Origin: a virus
Direction: 5' to 3' (one strand)
DNA length: 64,000 nucleotides
Virus record (IMG/VR): IMGVR_UViG_3300022200_000019
Coordinates: 62,001-126,000 of that record
Part shown: positions 17,241-26,145 of the stretch, piece by piece
Layout: each line of letters begins with the position of its first letter
Position numbering within the stretch: position 1 is the first letter of the stretch
Notes under the pieces: model-generated
Database searches by the model: none
What the model was told of the DNA's origin: nothing
Seen by the model: only the letters and a program-made list of their open reading frames with translations
Position numbers and translations under genes: made by a program

Positions 17241-18286
17241 AAGTATTTGTATCTTTTTCACAAAGGAATTTATTATATGAATCGATTAGTAAAACTCAAG
17301 TTACCTCTAGAGAGCTAACGGGAAATATATTACATGTATGGGATGTTATTGACGATGCCACCATTGACAATATCTTTCAAGAATTTGGAACCCCAAAGTA
17401 TATATTCGTCGACAGCATGAGCCAATATAATTCGTCTTTGGATGTTGATGTTTATTCAGTTGATGCTTGGTTGGAAGCTGAGATTTTAAATTGGGAAAGA
17501 AATAAATTAGTAGTCGAAACAAGCCCCGTTGTAACCACGCATATTGCCAATTTCCAAATTAACAAAAAACAAATTAATAGATTTTTAGCAATAAAGTTGT
17601 GTGAAATTTTTAGTATCGATGTTAATTATACCTGGAGCGCAGTTGATAAAACATTTGATTTACAACACATTGTTCAAGAAAATCAAAACTTAAATGATAA
17701 TAATATTAACAAATACTGGGGGCAACTTCTATCTCCGATATCAAAATTCGAAAGAAAATGGGTAAACGTACATACCGATCACGATTTTTCTTCTTCAAGT
17801 GTAGAAGATTATGGTGGAAATTTAGAGGTATGGAATGCAGGTTTGAACGACATCATGTCAAGCACGGCGGTATCAATAATAACAGAAAGTGTTTGGACTC
17901 AAAAATGCGCTACCTTTACCGAAAAAACAGCGTTTTCGGTATTTGCACTTACATTTCCAATTTGGGTTGGGGGATACAATATGGCCACAGAATGGAAAAA
18001 GAAAGGATTTGATACATTTGATGACATTATTGATCATAGCTACGAAAGCATGCCAACTTTACTAGAGCGTTGCTTTTATGCGATTTATCTTAATCTAGAA
18101 ATACTAACGAATATTGAATTAACAAGTGCGCTAAGAAATAAACATATGGACCGATTAATTAAAAATCGAGATATGTTAACGTCAGAAAATTTAAAAAATT
18201 ATAATAGAAAGGTTATTAGTACTTGGCCAGAAGAACTTCAGCAGCCAGCATTAGAGTCGTTACACCGTTATTTAGAATTAAAATAA
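17237..18286 (+). CDS. putative glycosyltransferase, TEK family member 2
   Basis: A 349-residue protein that overlaps the helicase stop by 4 nt. ATFTEKTAFSVFALTFPIW, then YNMATEWKKKGFDTFDDII and DHSYE, are the family signature shared with 10305 and 47305. It is AT-rich compared with the primase-helicase pair and looks like a cargo gene attached to the 3' end of a core gene. Glycan transfer is inferred from the TEK plus glycine-loop pattern only. Confidence 0.5.
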   Translation: MKVFVSFSQRNLLYESISKTQVTSRELTGNILHVWDVIDDATIDNIFQEFGTPKYIFVDSMSQYNSSLDVDVYSVDAWLEAEILNWERNKLVVETSPVVTTHIANFQINKKQINRFLAIKLCEIFSIDVNYTWSAVDKTFDLQHIVQENQNLNDNNINKYWGQLLSPISKFERKWVNVHTDHDFSSSSVEDYGGNLEVWNAGLNDIMSSTAVSIITESVWTQKCATFTEKTAFSVFALTFPIWVGGYNMATEWKKKGFDTFDDIIDHSYESMPTLLERCFYAIYLNLEILTNIELTSALRNKHMDRLIKNRDMLTSENLKNYNRKVISTWPEELQQPALESLHRYLELK

Positions 18287-18289
18287 ATA
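18282..18289 (+). promoter_or_regulatory. late promoter box
   Basis: AATAAATA, 21 nt before the ATG at 18311, serving the structural block that starts there. Confidence 0.45.
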
Positions 18290-18310
18290 CGTTATAGAAA
18301 GAGATCCGCG

Positions 18311-18559
18311 ATGCAAAAACGCACACGAAGCATTCTTGAAGAATTAGAAAGTTTATATGTAGAGCGCGACCGCTCCCATTTGGTTGAAAGTCGTGCTAAT
18401 AATGTAATTTCTAGTGCTATTAGGCTAATGGAATTTATTGACTCTAATTATTCTGAAGAAGATGCTGAAGTATTAAACCGTAAACTATTAAATGCTATTC
18501 GGTCGCGGGATCCAAGAAAATTTGAACGGAGCCTTAAACGTACCGATGAAGATCAATGA
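18311..18559 (+). CDS. small helical hypothetical protein
   Basis: An 82-residue charged protein, mostly helical (RSILEELESLYVERDR onward), with a basic C-terminus. It is translated from the ATG at 18311 after a late promoter box. Its stop lies inside the next gene. I recall similar small proteins at this place in T4-like marine phages; the function is unknown. Confidence 0.6.
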   Translation: MQKRTRSILEELESLYVERDRSHLVESRANNVISSAIRLMEFIDSNYSEEDAEVLNRKLLNAIRSRDPRKFERSLKRTDEDQ

Positions 18560-19499
18560 TATAGTTTCAAAATCAATAATTAATGAGCAATTTTATGGCT
18601 GGGGTGATATTGCTACGGCTGCTCGTTCATTTTTGCAAAATGTTGGCCAGGCAGGGATGACCCCCGCAGAGTTAAAAAGACGAATTACACAGGATCGTGG
18701 TGTTGGGCTGGCTGCCGACGGATTGCTGAATTGGTGGAAAGGTGTTGTGTACAGTCTCAAGCAAGCATATGGTGGAAAAAATCCTGTGCGCGATCGCGGC
18801 CATCTGGAAGAAATATTGGACAAAAAAGTCTATAATTCACCTGCCGAGGGAGGTATCGGGGCCAGCAGATCCAATGACAGAGTTAACACAGCATTCAAAC
18901 ACATTCTGGATTCTGGTGAACGACTGAGCAGTGGCTCAGTCAAGCAAGCATTTGTGACCATTGTGACCAACGCTATTGCAGTTAACATCAGTCCTGAAAT
19001 TGGTGTTTCCACCAAACCCACTAAACAGGATAAACAACAAGCAAAACTTGCTGATCATGAATATGGTGGACCAATTGAATCAACTACTCTGAAACCCGGG
19101 GACATTGTTAAAATCAAAAAGTTCAGAACTATGGACGACAACCGTAATCCAATCTTAATGATTAAGTATCAAAATCGATGGTACAAAGATGCTTCACCTG
19201 ACGACACCCCAGAAAATTTCGTAATTCTGCAGTCGGCACTTGGATCTGCAACATATCAGAATTATATCGAATCTTCATTTAACGAAGCATACAAACAGCA
19301 GCAAGCAGGCAGACTGAAACCAGCAATTGCGTTCAAAACAGGGCTAATATATACTGATAATCCTGGTACAGGATATATCATTCAAACCCCCACGCAGCAT
19401 CAGATCTGGCTGAAATCTCAGAAAGCAGACAGTGCTACAGACCCACAACCAGCACAAGCCGCTGGTGATCCTGATGATGCAGCAGGTACAGAAGTTTGA
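18546..19499 (+). CDS. probable virion-associated protein
   Basis: A 317-residue protein. The ATG at 18546 (MKINDIVSKSIINE) is preferred over an in-frame ATG at 18492. It has a helical N-terminal half and a middle domain with TTLKPGDIVKIKKFRT and NRWYKDASPDDTPENFVIL, like a small beta-barrel. The tail is Ala- and Asp-rich. Leucine codon use (many CTG) differs from genes such as 19566. No family was recognised. Late structural genes surround it. Confidence 0.55.
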   Translation: MKINDIVSKSIINEQFYGWGDIATAARSFLQNVGQAGMTPAELKRRITQDRGVGLAADGLLNWWKGVVYSLKQAYGGKNPVRDRGHLEEILDKKVYNSPAEGGIGASRSNDRVNTAFKHILDSGERLSSGSVKQAFVTIVTNAIAVNISPEIGVSTKPTKQDKQQAKLADHEYGGPIESTTLKPGDIVKIKKFRTMDDNRNPILMIKYQNRWYKDASPDDTPENFVILQSALGSATYQNYIESSFNEAYKQQQAGRLKPAIAFKTGLIYTDNPGTGYIIQTPTQHQIWLKSQKADSATDPQPAQAAGDPDDAAGTEV

Positions 19500-19526
19500 T
19501 CATGCGCACGGTTTTTTTTAATTTTT

Positions 19527-19534
19527 TATAAATA
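19527..19534 (+). promoter_or_regulatory. late promoter, exact TATAAATA
   Basis: An exact TATAAATA box 31 nt before the ATG at 19566, with a TTAGGAG ribosome-binding site in between. It is the best textbook late promoter in the window. Confidence 0.75.
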
Positions 19535-19565
19535 ATAGTAACAAAACAAATTAGGAGAATTTAAA

Positions 19566-19901
19566 ATGGCTTATTATACATCAACAGCTAAAACCCACCT
19601 AAGCAACGGCCTAGGTTCAAAGACTCGCATCGTTAGTGCTACTATCGGTGGCGGTATTTCTGAAGCAGCTCTAAAAGAACTGCTAGAACTAATGTCTGCT
19701 GGTGGTACTGCTGGTACTGACGATGCAGTAACTATCGCTGGTGTTGGTACTGCTACAGGTGCTGCATTTGACGCTGGTACAACTACTGTTGTTTACCTAG
19801 CCGTACAAGGTTCAGGTACACTAACTCCAGGTTCTAGCTACCGTGGTACTTCTTTCACAACTGCTCTAGTTTGTGACTTTGATGATCACCTAGCACCATA
19901 A
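19566..19901 (+). CDS. small, probably abundant, virion protein
   Basis: A 111-residue protein made mostly of Gly, Ala, Thr and Ser, with a helix (SEAALKELLELMSAGG) and a beta-rich rest. It has its own exact late promoter, a strong TTAGGAG site, a uniform codon choice (CTA for Leu, GGT for Gly) and a strong terminator right after it. This single-gene unit with optimised signals suggests a high-copy capsid or tail decoration protein; that is inference. Confidence 0.6.
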   Translation: MAYYTSTAKTHLSNGLGSKTRIVSATIGGGISEAALKELLELMSAGGTAGTDDAVTIAGVGTATGAAFDAGTTTVVYLAVQGSGTLTPGSSYRGTSFTTALVCDFDDHLAP

Positions 19902-19921
19902 GTTAATTATTAACTTATACG

Positions 19922-19950
19922 AAAAGCCCAGTTTCGCACTGGGCTTTTTT
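19922..19950 (+). terminator. rho-independent terminator
   Basis: An 11-bp stem, AAAAGCCCAGT with ACTGGGCTTTT, 5-nt loop, followed by more T residues. Confidence 0.92.
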
Positions 19951-20193
19951 ATGACTGTTAAATACGCTATGCATCACAATCCATTCACTGTTTATGAATC
20001 ACCCGACGGCGGTAAAACTGTATACCAACGTAGCATAGGGTCAACCGAACGCAGATTAGTAAAATCTGGTCAATATGACGAGTGGAATGGGTTTGCGCTT
20101 AGATACGACTGGGACGGTCTGGCAGAACGACACCCAGCAATACTGGAACAACTAGAACGATTAAAAGTATTGGCGGAGTTATGCAACAAATAA
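19951..20193 (+). CDS. small phage hypothetical protein
   Basis: An 80-residue protein starting right at the end of the terminator. Features are HHNPFTVYESPDGGKTVYQR and a C-terminal amphipathic helix (AILEQLERLKVLAELC). An internal ATG at 19969 is a possible start. Its end overlaps the next gene by 13 nt. The function is unknown. Expression would need read-through or an unseen promoter. Confidence 0.55.
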   Translation: MTVKYAMHHNPFTVYESPDGGKTVYQRSIGSTERRLVKSGQYDEWNGFALRYDWDGLAERHPAILEQLERLKVLAELCNK

Positions 20194-20591
20194 AAATATG
20201 CACAGCGTTTGATATAACACCCACTGGAGTCAACAGACCATTCCGCCATCAAAATTTACCAGCCAGAATTAATAATCTGCAAATTAACACCGTTGATGAA
20301 TGGAATCATTATCGACGCCAACACAGCAACTGGCAAACTGTGTTACAAATATTGTTGTTTAGAACTCAGCCTGTGCAAATGTCAGACATAACTGCACAAG
20401 ATAACGTCTGGTGCTTTACATTTGTGAATGAAACCACAGATGTTTTTTTATTAAATAATGACCCAGTGGGCGCACTAAAACAGGACTTTGAAGGAACACC
20501 CATCATAGTGGGTCTGGATGAAAAAACATCAGTGCTACCATATATACACACGCATGGTACAGATCAAAATATCTGGATTACTGAATTATGA
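20181..20591 (+). CDS. conserved phage hypothetical protein
   Basis: A 136-residue protein starting QQIKICTAFDITPTGVNRPF. It has a middle that looks like alternating strands (DNVWCFTFVNETTDVFLLNN) and no catalytic motif. It overlaps the genes on both sides by a few nt, so it belongs to one operon from 19951 to 22608. The family is probably conserved in T4-like marine phages, but its role is not known to me. Confidence 0.6.
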   Translation: MQQIKICTAFDITPTGVNRPFRHQNLPARINNLQINTVDEWNHYRRQHSNWQTVLQILLFRTQPVQMSDITAQDNVWCFTFVNETTDVFLLNNDPVGALKQDFEGTPIIVGLDEKTSVLPYIHTHGTDQNIWITEL

Positions 20592-21049
20592 TTAACATAG
20601 ACAAGATAACCGAGAAAGTCAAACAATTCTTTGATCGTGAAGGATTACCACCCATTGTTCAAGATGGTGAATGTTACCATGTGCTGGGCAAGTACATGAT
20701 CAACCACACAAACCATGTGTATGAATTATATAAACATGATCAGTATGTGAACACAGTAGCATCCAGTGCAGTTGCACTCAGTTGGTGTATATTTGACAAT
20801 AAAAATGATTGGATGCACACACACCAGTTGTTAACAAATGATAAAAAAATTCAGGAATATCGTTTTCAGATCGAAAACAGGAAACGCATACTAAAAACTG
20901 CCAAAGATCCTGATGATCGTGAATGGTTGCTGATCAGAATTGCTGAAGATCTGGAACGTATGCGAGAGGCAAAACGCAATCTTGATAAAACTGTTAAATT
21001 GACTAAATATATTAAAATTAAGGGATTTAACGATTATGAATCTAGATGA
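20588..21049 (+). CDS. conserved phage hypothetical protein with coiled coil
   Basis: A 153-residue protein. The N-terminal half is mixed alpha/beta (EGLPPIVQDGECYHVLGKYM). The C-terminal half is a long basic helix likely to form a coiled coil (YRFQIENRKRILKTAKD onward). It overlaps the scaffold-like gene by 14 nt. An assembly role is possible given the next gene, but this is inference. Confidence 0.6.
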   Translation: MINIDKITEKVKQFFDREGLPPIVQDGECYHVLGKYMINHTNHVYELYKHDQYVNTVASSAVALSWCIFDNKNDWMHTHQLLTNDKKIQEYRFQIENRKRILKTAKDPDDREWLLIRIAEDLERMREAKRNLDKTVKLTKYIKIKGFNDYESR

Positions 21050-21911
21050 TCTATCACCAGAGCTTAATGCACGCAAACTTTCAGAAGCATACAGTACCCA
21101 GTTTGGTCGCAAAGTAAATGTGTCCACAGTTACGCACGATGCTGCTGTAAAAATGTTGCATGAAACACGTGAACGTATTGCTGAAATTAAGAGCAGTCGT
21201 AGTGGACACTTCAGAGAAACCAATCCAACCTATCTAAAATTAATGTTTATGGAACAAGCTCTAAGTGCTAGAGTTGCAGAATCCCAACCAGAATCAAAGG
21301 TTAAAGTTATGAATTCAAAAGCAAAATATATGAATGCTGTTAAAACTGTAGCAGTTGGCGGTAAATTAACTGAAAGCGAACTAAAAGCTCTAGGTGTTAG
21401 CAAGAACTTATTGAGCGTTCTAGAAAGCCGCGATAGTGCTATTAAGTTTATGAGCAAGATTGTCGAAGCTAGCAAGTGCAAGAAAAAGAAAATGATGGAA
21501 GGTACGGAAGTAGATCAAGCGCAGGTTGTACTAGCAGCACAAGACATGGTTGATCAAGTTCAGAAGATGATCGAAAACATGACTGATCTAAAAGTTAAAG
21601 AACTACCAGCATTAGTTGATGGTATTAAAGGCGAGCAAGGTGTTGACGCTGCTGGCCAATTCCAAAGCACAGTTGATGGCGCATTACAAGGCTTAATTGA
21701 CGCACTAAGTGGTGCTAAAGGTGAACTAGAATCAGCAGTTGGTGTTATCACTGGTGAAGAAATGAGCGTACCGGGCGAAGAAGATATGGGCATGGGCGAC
21801 ATGGATATGGACGCTGAATTACCACCAGAACCAGAAATGGATATGGAACCTGAAATGCCTGAAGAAGAGCCAGGCGATGAACTAAGCAACTTAGGTCGGG
21901 AGCGCATCTAA
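21036..21911 (+). CDS. probable prohead core or scaffold-type protein
   Basis: A 291-residue protein: helical and basic in the first 150 residues, then amphipathic helices (ALQGLIDALSGAKGELESAV). A very acidic Met, Glu, Asp and Pro repeat tail follows (GEEDMGMGDMDMDAELPP). Helical charged proteins with acidic tails are typical of head scaffold or core components in T4-like phages. The family match is from memory and not exact. It ends 1 nt inside the next ATG. Confidence 0.5.
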   Translation: MNLDDLSPELNARKLSEAYSTQFGRKVNVSTVTHDAAVKMLHETRERIAEIKSSRSGHFRETNPTYLKLMFMEQALSARVAESQPESKVKVMNSKAKYMNAVKTVAVGGKLTESELKALGVSKNLLSVLESRDSAIKFMSKIVEASKCKKKKMMEGTEVDQAQVVLAAQDMVDQVQKMIENMTDLKVKELPALVDGIKGEQGVDAAGQFQSTVDGALQGLIDALSGAKGELESAVGVITGEEMSVPGEEDMGMGDMDMDAELPPEPEMDMEPEMPEEEPGDELSNLGRERI

Positions 21912-22270
21912 TGAACGAAATCTACACTATCTTACAAAACTTTAACAACGTTGCTAAACCAGTGGCAGAAGAAACTGTTACTGAAGCAGTTGAATTTGAT
22001 CCACAAGAATTTGAATACATCATGGATGAGATCGCAAATCTTGCAGATCAAGCTCTAGGAATGCTACCAGACGAAGAACGCCGCGCAGCCGAATATTATT
22101 GGCATAGACATATTTTAGGTGCTATTGGCGGAGATCACGGCGGTGATATCCTGGGCGGTAGTATGCACACGATGGCAAATTCGTTAACAAACGTAGCATA
22201 TAGCAGCGACGAAGATGAAGACGAAGCCTGGGAATCAATTGAACGCACAGCGCAAAATCTTCTAAAATAA
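21911..22270 (+). CDS. hypothetical acidic protein
   Basis: A 119-residue acidic, helical protein (DPQEFEYIMDEIANLADQAL). EERRAAEYYWHRHILGAIG sits near the middle and a DEDEDEAWESIE tail follows. It shares its start base with the previous stop (TAATG) and ends the same way. It is probably made in fixed ratio with the scaffold-like protein. The function is unknown. Confidence 0.6.
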   Translation: MNEIYTILQNFNNVAKPVAEETVTEAVEFDPQEFEYIMDEIANLADQALGMLPDEERRAAEYYWHRHILGAIGGDHGGDILGGSMHTMANSLTNVAYSSDEDEDEAWESIERTAQNLLK

Positions 22271-22608
22271 TGAACATCCGCGATATCATCCGTGAAGCCG
22301 ACGGCGAAGAATTAGCAGCATTAGCTCAGTTCTTTGTTGGTCGTGCTGATGATGAAAACGCAGCAGGCGAAATCAGTGTAGATGCTTTTATGCAAATGGC
22401 TAGTAAGATGGGCATTAACATTGACCGCGATACACTACAATCAGCAGTTCAATCAGGCCAGTTTGGTGCTATTGCTGACATGAACGACGATAAAATCACA
22501 TTCAAAAGCAAAAAACAAGCAGAAGTAAATCCACAAAACATGAGCATGGATCATGCTAAAATGACCATGAAGCAAGCAGCAAAACGTGCAGCAAACAAAA
22601 GAAAATAA
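22270..22608 (+). CDS. hypothetical protein
   Basis: A 112-residue protein with an acidic N-terminal half (IREADGEELAALAQFF) and an EF-hand-like helix-loop-helix look at DAFMQMASKMGINIDRDTL. The C-terminus is basic (MKQAAKRAANKRK). Last gene of the 19951-22608 operon. No family was recognised. Confidence 0.58.
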   Translation: MNIRDIIREADGEELAALAQFFVGRADDENAAGEISVDAFMQMASKMGINIDRDTLQSAVQSGQFGAIADMNDDKITFKSKKQAEVNPQNMSMDHAKMTMKQAAKRAANKRK

Positions 22609-22637
22609 TTGACAAATCTTGTATAGTGTTATATAAT
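22609..22637 (+). promoter_or_regulatory. consensus sigma70 promoter, near-leaderless
   Basis: TTGACA at 22609-22614, overlapping the preceding stop region, 17 bp, TATAAT at 22632-22637. The ATG follows 8 nt later at 22646. Confidence 0.82.
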
Positions 22638-22646
22638 ATAACACTA
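22624..22646 (+). promoter_or_regulatory. palindromic operator over -10 and start codon
   Basis: Perfect 10-bp arms, TAGTGTTATA and TATAACACTA, around a TAA centre. The palindrome covers the -10 box and the first base of the ATG. A repressor bound here would block both polymerase and translation start. Confidence 0.5.
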
Positions 22647-23368
22647 TGTCTAAATTAATAAAACGATACGATTATAAGAACCTATCTCGTGAACAAGTAG
22701 ACGGCAAACGTTTATATGCCACACCAGACGGCAGCAGAGTTCCTTCAGTAACTACTATCCTGGACAAGACTAAGCCTGCAGAAGCCAAACAAGCTCTCAT
22801 GGAGTGGAAAAAAAGAGTTGGTGTAGAAAAAGCACAACAGATCACCACAGAAGCTGCCAATCGTGGCACACGCATGCACACCTATCTGGAAAACTATGTG
22901 CTTACTGGCGAAATCAAAGACAAAGGAAGCAATCCGTTTGGTTGGGCCAGCCACGACATGGCACAGGAAGTAATTCACAAAGGTCTAATACATGCAGATG
23001 AATTCTGGGGTACGGAAGTTCCACTGTATTTTCCAGGCATCTATGCTGGAACCACAGACTGTGTGGGTGTGCATCAGGGTGCGCCAGCCATTCTGGACTT
23101 CAAACAATCCAACAAACCCAAGAAAACGGAATGGATCACAGATTACTTTTTGCAATTGGCCGCATACTCAGAAGCACACAACGAAGTGTATGGCACTAAA
23201 ATTAACAAAGGTGTCATCCTGATGTGTGTTCGCCCCACAGAATCAGAACCAGGAATCTACACCAAACCACCTGAATATCAGGAATGGATCATTGAAGGTT
23301 CAGAATTTGAACACTGGCGTAATGAATGGTGGAAACGAGTAGAACAGTTTTACATGGAGAAAAAATAA
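22646..23368 (+). CDS. PD-(D/E)XK exonuclease, RecB/Cas4-like
   Basis: A 240-residue nuclease. A conserved RGTRMHTYLENYV helix holds the first active-site His. It is followed by GTEVPLY (Glu), TTDCVG (Asp) and AILDFKQSNKPKK, the D-x-K core of the PD-(D/E)XK fold. YFLQLAAYSEAHNE matches the QhxxY motif of RecB and Cas4 nucleases. It is likely a phage DNA-processing or host-DNA-degrading exonuclease. It is driven by a perfect early promoter with a palindromic operator. Confidence 0.85.
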   Translation: MSKLIKRYDYKNLSREQVDGKRLYATPDGSRVPSVTTILDKTKPAEAKQALMEWKKRVGVEKAQQITTEAANRGTRMHTYLENYVLTGEIKDKGSNPFGWASHDMAQEVIHKGLIHADEFWGTEVPLYFPGIYAGTTDCVGVHQGAPAILDFKQSNKPKKTEWITDYFLQLAAYSEAHNEVYGTKINKGVILMCVRPTESEPGIYTKPPEYQEWIIEGSEFEHWRNEWWKRVEQFYMEKK

Positions 23369-24063
23369 TGCCAATTCATTCTCCAGAATATAAATCTTTT
23401 TATAGAAAAACGAGAAGAAAAGTTTCGAGTTACAAATCAGAAAATGGAGAGTTTGTTGAATCTATTGCACACAATGATTTCATGGCATTGGAAAAGTGGA
23501 TGCGAAGTTTTACTACTGGAGGCTGTCCTAAAAAGAAAGATGTAGAATTAGCAAAACTTGAAATCAAAAACTTGCCAGAAAAATTACACGAGTATGCGTG
23601 GATGAGATTTGATGATTATAACAAGTTTCGTAAGATTTATCAACAGATACAATATCGCTGGAACGATATACAACAGAATAATTATAAAAAAAAGTTTAAT
23701 GAAGAGTTTAAATGGAGGCAACTAGCAAACGGAATCCTTAATCGACAAGAAAAAAAAGAAGTTGAAAAAGAGTGGACACAAGATAAATCTCTTTTAATAG
23801 AATATCTTAAAATGCTATATGAAAAACAAAATAAAATTTGTCCGCTATCTAAACAGCCAATGATTATTGAACGTAATTCTCCAAACTCTCCAAGTGTTGA
23901 CAGAATTGATAGTACCAAAGGATATATCAAGGGAAATATACAAATAACTTGTGTCTGGGCAAATAGAATGAAATTTGATTTGCCCATGGACGAGTTTAAA
24001 GATAAAATAGAAATTTTGCATAGATCATTTGAACAAGACGCAAAGCCTAACTCGTATAAATAG
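23368..24063 (+). CDS. HNH endonuclease-like protein
   Basis: A 231-residue protein from the ATG at 23368, which overlaps the exonuclease stop. The C-terminal part has CPLSKQPM, then SPSVDRIDSTKGYIKGNIQ and ITCVWANRMK. This VDRID, KGY, GNIQ, N-K pattern is the HNH fold of phage endonucleases. The N-terminal 150 residues are basic and helical, likely for DNA binding. It could be a free-standing homing nuclease parked behind a core gene. Confidence 0.7.
   Translation: MPIHSPEYKSFYRKTRRKVSSYKSENGEFVESIAHNDFMALEKWMRSFTTGGCPKKKDVELAKLEIKNLPEKLHEYAWMRFDDYNKFRKIYQQIQYRWNDIQQNNYKKKFNEEFKWRQLANGILNRQEKKEVEKEWTQDKSLLIEYLKMLYEKQNKICPLSKQPMIIERNSPNSPSVDRIDSTKGYIKGNIQITCVWANRMKFDLPMDEFKDKIEILHRSFEQDAKPNSYK
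24055..24062 (+). promoter_or_regulatory. late promoter, exact TATAAATA
   Basis: TATAAATA at the end of the HNH gene, 29 nt before the tailspike ATG at 24092. Confidence 0.65.
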
Positions 24064-24091
24064 TATAATAAATTAACTGGATCATAAACAC

Positions 24092-25714
24092 ATGGCTATT
24101 GTTCAAATTTCTCGCATAACTCACCGCAAAGGTTTATATGAAAATTTACCACAACTTGCAGGCGGTGAGCTTGGATGGGCCGTAGATGAACAGAAATTGT
24201 TCATTGGCAACGGAACCCTTGTAGATGGTGCGCCCATTGTTGGTAATACAGAAATCTTAACCGAACATTCTGATATTTTAAGCATTTTTAATTCTTATAC
24301 TTACAAGGGTGAAGTCGTAAGTCCCTTGGATGCAAATAGTAAAGCAGTGGTGGTGGTACAAACAGGGTCAACACCAACAAATCCTGTTACCAGAACAATC
24401 CAATCCAAGTTAGATGATTTTGCCAGTGTTAAAGACTTTGGAGCAGTCGGCGATGGTGTAGTGGACGACACTGATGCAATCAATCGTGCTCTTAACGAAC
24501 TGTTTACCAATCAAAACAACGAAGAAATACGTCGTAGTTTGTTTTTCCCAGCTGGTGTATATCTGATCACTGGAACAATATTAATTCCATCATATGCCAA
24601 AATTTATGGCGAAGGCAAGGAAAGCACAATTATTCGTTATACCAGTCCTGATAGTACCATTGAAGATTATGTGGTACGGACTGTGGATTCACTTCAACAG
24701 TCGGGTGTTAATATTGCTACTAATGGTGCAACTCGTCCGCAGTATATTGAAGTTTCATCCATGAGTTTTGAAACCACTGAACAAATGAATGTTTTATTGG
24801 TAGAAAAATCCATAGCTTGTAACTTTGACAGCGTGAGATTTGCTGGATCGCTGACACAAGACGAACTTCGAGACAATTTTGAAAATACATCTGCCATCAC
24901 TATTGTTAGCAGCAGCAGTCTGGTCACACAGGATATCATTTTTGATAAATGCACAACTACCGGTACTACCTATGGCATATACATCGATTACAATTGTGAA
25001 GGCATTACATTTAGCAATGGCAGAATGCAAGTACATTACCGCGGAGTATCACTGGGTGCTTCGCCTGTAAACTCTGGCCCCACTGGTGTGCGTATTTTTG
25101 CTACTATTTTTGATGATATTTTTGCCGAGGGTATTTACATTGGTAATGTAATTAACAATGTGAGTTCCATGAATTTGTACCTGGATGTTGGTAATCAGTT
25201 CAACGGTGCCGGTAACCCAGCAGTTTCAGTGATCAACATCAACAATGTAAACAACATCAGTTTTGGAGACATGTTTGCCAGAGATGACACTGATAATCTG
25301 AGTCAACCCAGAATTGAACTAAACGATCTGGGCGGTATTGCGTTTGACGGTGGTAAATCCATCAAATATGGAAATTACGAGCGTTCAGTCTCATTGATTG
25401 CTACACTTGCTGACAATGTGTCTACCCCATTGGCTATCAGTCATGAAGTTCTGGATATTGATTTGCTTTATGGGTTCAGAATTGAATATTCATTAACCAG
25501 AGATAGTTCAGCACGCACTGGTACTATCATTGTTGCTCCAGATCAGTCCGGATCAAACACTCCTATCTATAACGAGGATTATGTTGAGTCTGGAACAACC
25601 GGTGTGACTTTTACTATTTCACAAGTATCAGATAAATTATATCTGAATTATACTACTACCAGTACTGGACAAACTTGTAATTTAAATTACAGCGTTGTTA
25701 AATTCTTAAGATAA
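24092..25714 (+). CDS. tailspike with pectate-lyase-like beta-helix
   Basis: A 540-residue protein. Residues 1-60 (ISRITHRKGLYENLPQLAGG, GELGWAVDEQKLFIGNG) match the N-terminal attachment domain of phage tail fibres. Near residue 115, FASVKDFGAVGDGVVDDTDA is the entry to a pectate-lyase_3 type right-handed beta-helix, followed by about 300 residues of short strands. A C-terminal beta domain (430-540) may trimerise. It is likely to bind or cut host polysaccharide. It has an exact late promoter and CTG-rich leucine codons. Confidence 0.82.
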   Translation: MAIVQISRITHRKGLYENLPQLAGGELGWAVDEQKLFIGNGTLVDGAPIVGNTEILTEHSDILSIFNSYTYKGEVVSPLDANSKAVVVVQTGSTPTNPVTRTIQSKLDDFASVKDFGAVGDGVVDDTDAINRALNELFTNQNNEEIRRSLFFPAGVYLITGTILIPSYAKIYGEGKESTIIRYTSPDSTIEDYVVRTVDSLQQSGVNIATNGATRPQYIEVSSMSFETTEQMNVLLVEKSIACNFDSVRFAGSLTQDELRDNFENTSAITIVSSSSLVTQDIIFDKCTTTGTTYGIYIDYNCEGITFSNGRMQVHYRGVSLGASPVNSGPTGVRIFATIFDDIFAEGIYIGNVINNVSSMNLYLDVGNQFNGAGNPAVSVININNVNNISFGDMFARDDTDNLSQPRIELNDLGGIAFDGGKSIKYGNYERSVSLIATLADNVSTPLAISHEVLDIDLLYGFRIEYSLTRDSSARTGTIIVAPDQSGSNTPIYNEDYVESGTTGVTFTISQVSDKLYLNYTTTSTGQTCNLNYSVVKFLR

Positions 25715-26133
25715 TGTGGGCCACTCGATATGATGATCGCCTGCTTGAATGGAGAAATCTCAGATCTGAATCTGTTATTCTTGATCTGGAACCAGCACTC
25801 ATACAAGTAGATACCTGGTGGCAACGTGCTCCATTATCCAATCGTTATCTGCACATGGATGAATATGAAAAATGGCCGCTTCCCTGGGATTTATTGGCAG
25901 ATGACATCTATGATGATCTTGCAAAGTGCCTGGGAATCTGTTATACTTTAATGCTATTAAAGCATCCAGATATTCAAACCATTGACATATTACAACTAGA
26001 AGACTTTTACGTTGTGGCAGTGAACAATGACTACATATTAAATTATATACCCAACGAAATAGTAAATAGAAATACAATTGATGGTTTCAAAATCAAAAGA
26101 TCGTTATCAAGCGACAACATAACACTAGAATAA
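25714..26133 (+). CDS. hypothetical protein following the tailspike
   Basis: A 139-residue protein rich in Trp and Asp (VDTWWQRAPLSNRYLHMDE, WPLPWDLLADDIYDDLAKC). Its ATG shares a base with the tailspike stop (TAATG). Small genes directly after tail fibres often encode fibre chaperones or tip proteins, but nothing in this sequence proves that. Ends 12 nt before nrdA. Confidence 0.55.
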   Translation: MWATRYDDRLLEWRNLRSESVILDLEPALIQVDTWWQRAPLSNRYLHMDEYEKWPLPWDLLADDIYDDLAKCLGICYTLMLLKHPDIQTIDILQLEDFYVVAVNNDYILNYIPNEIVNRNTIDGFKIKRSLSSDNITLE

Positions 26134-26145
26134 CAAGAGGCAAAA

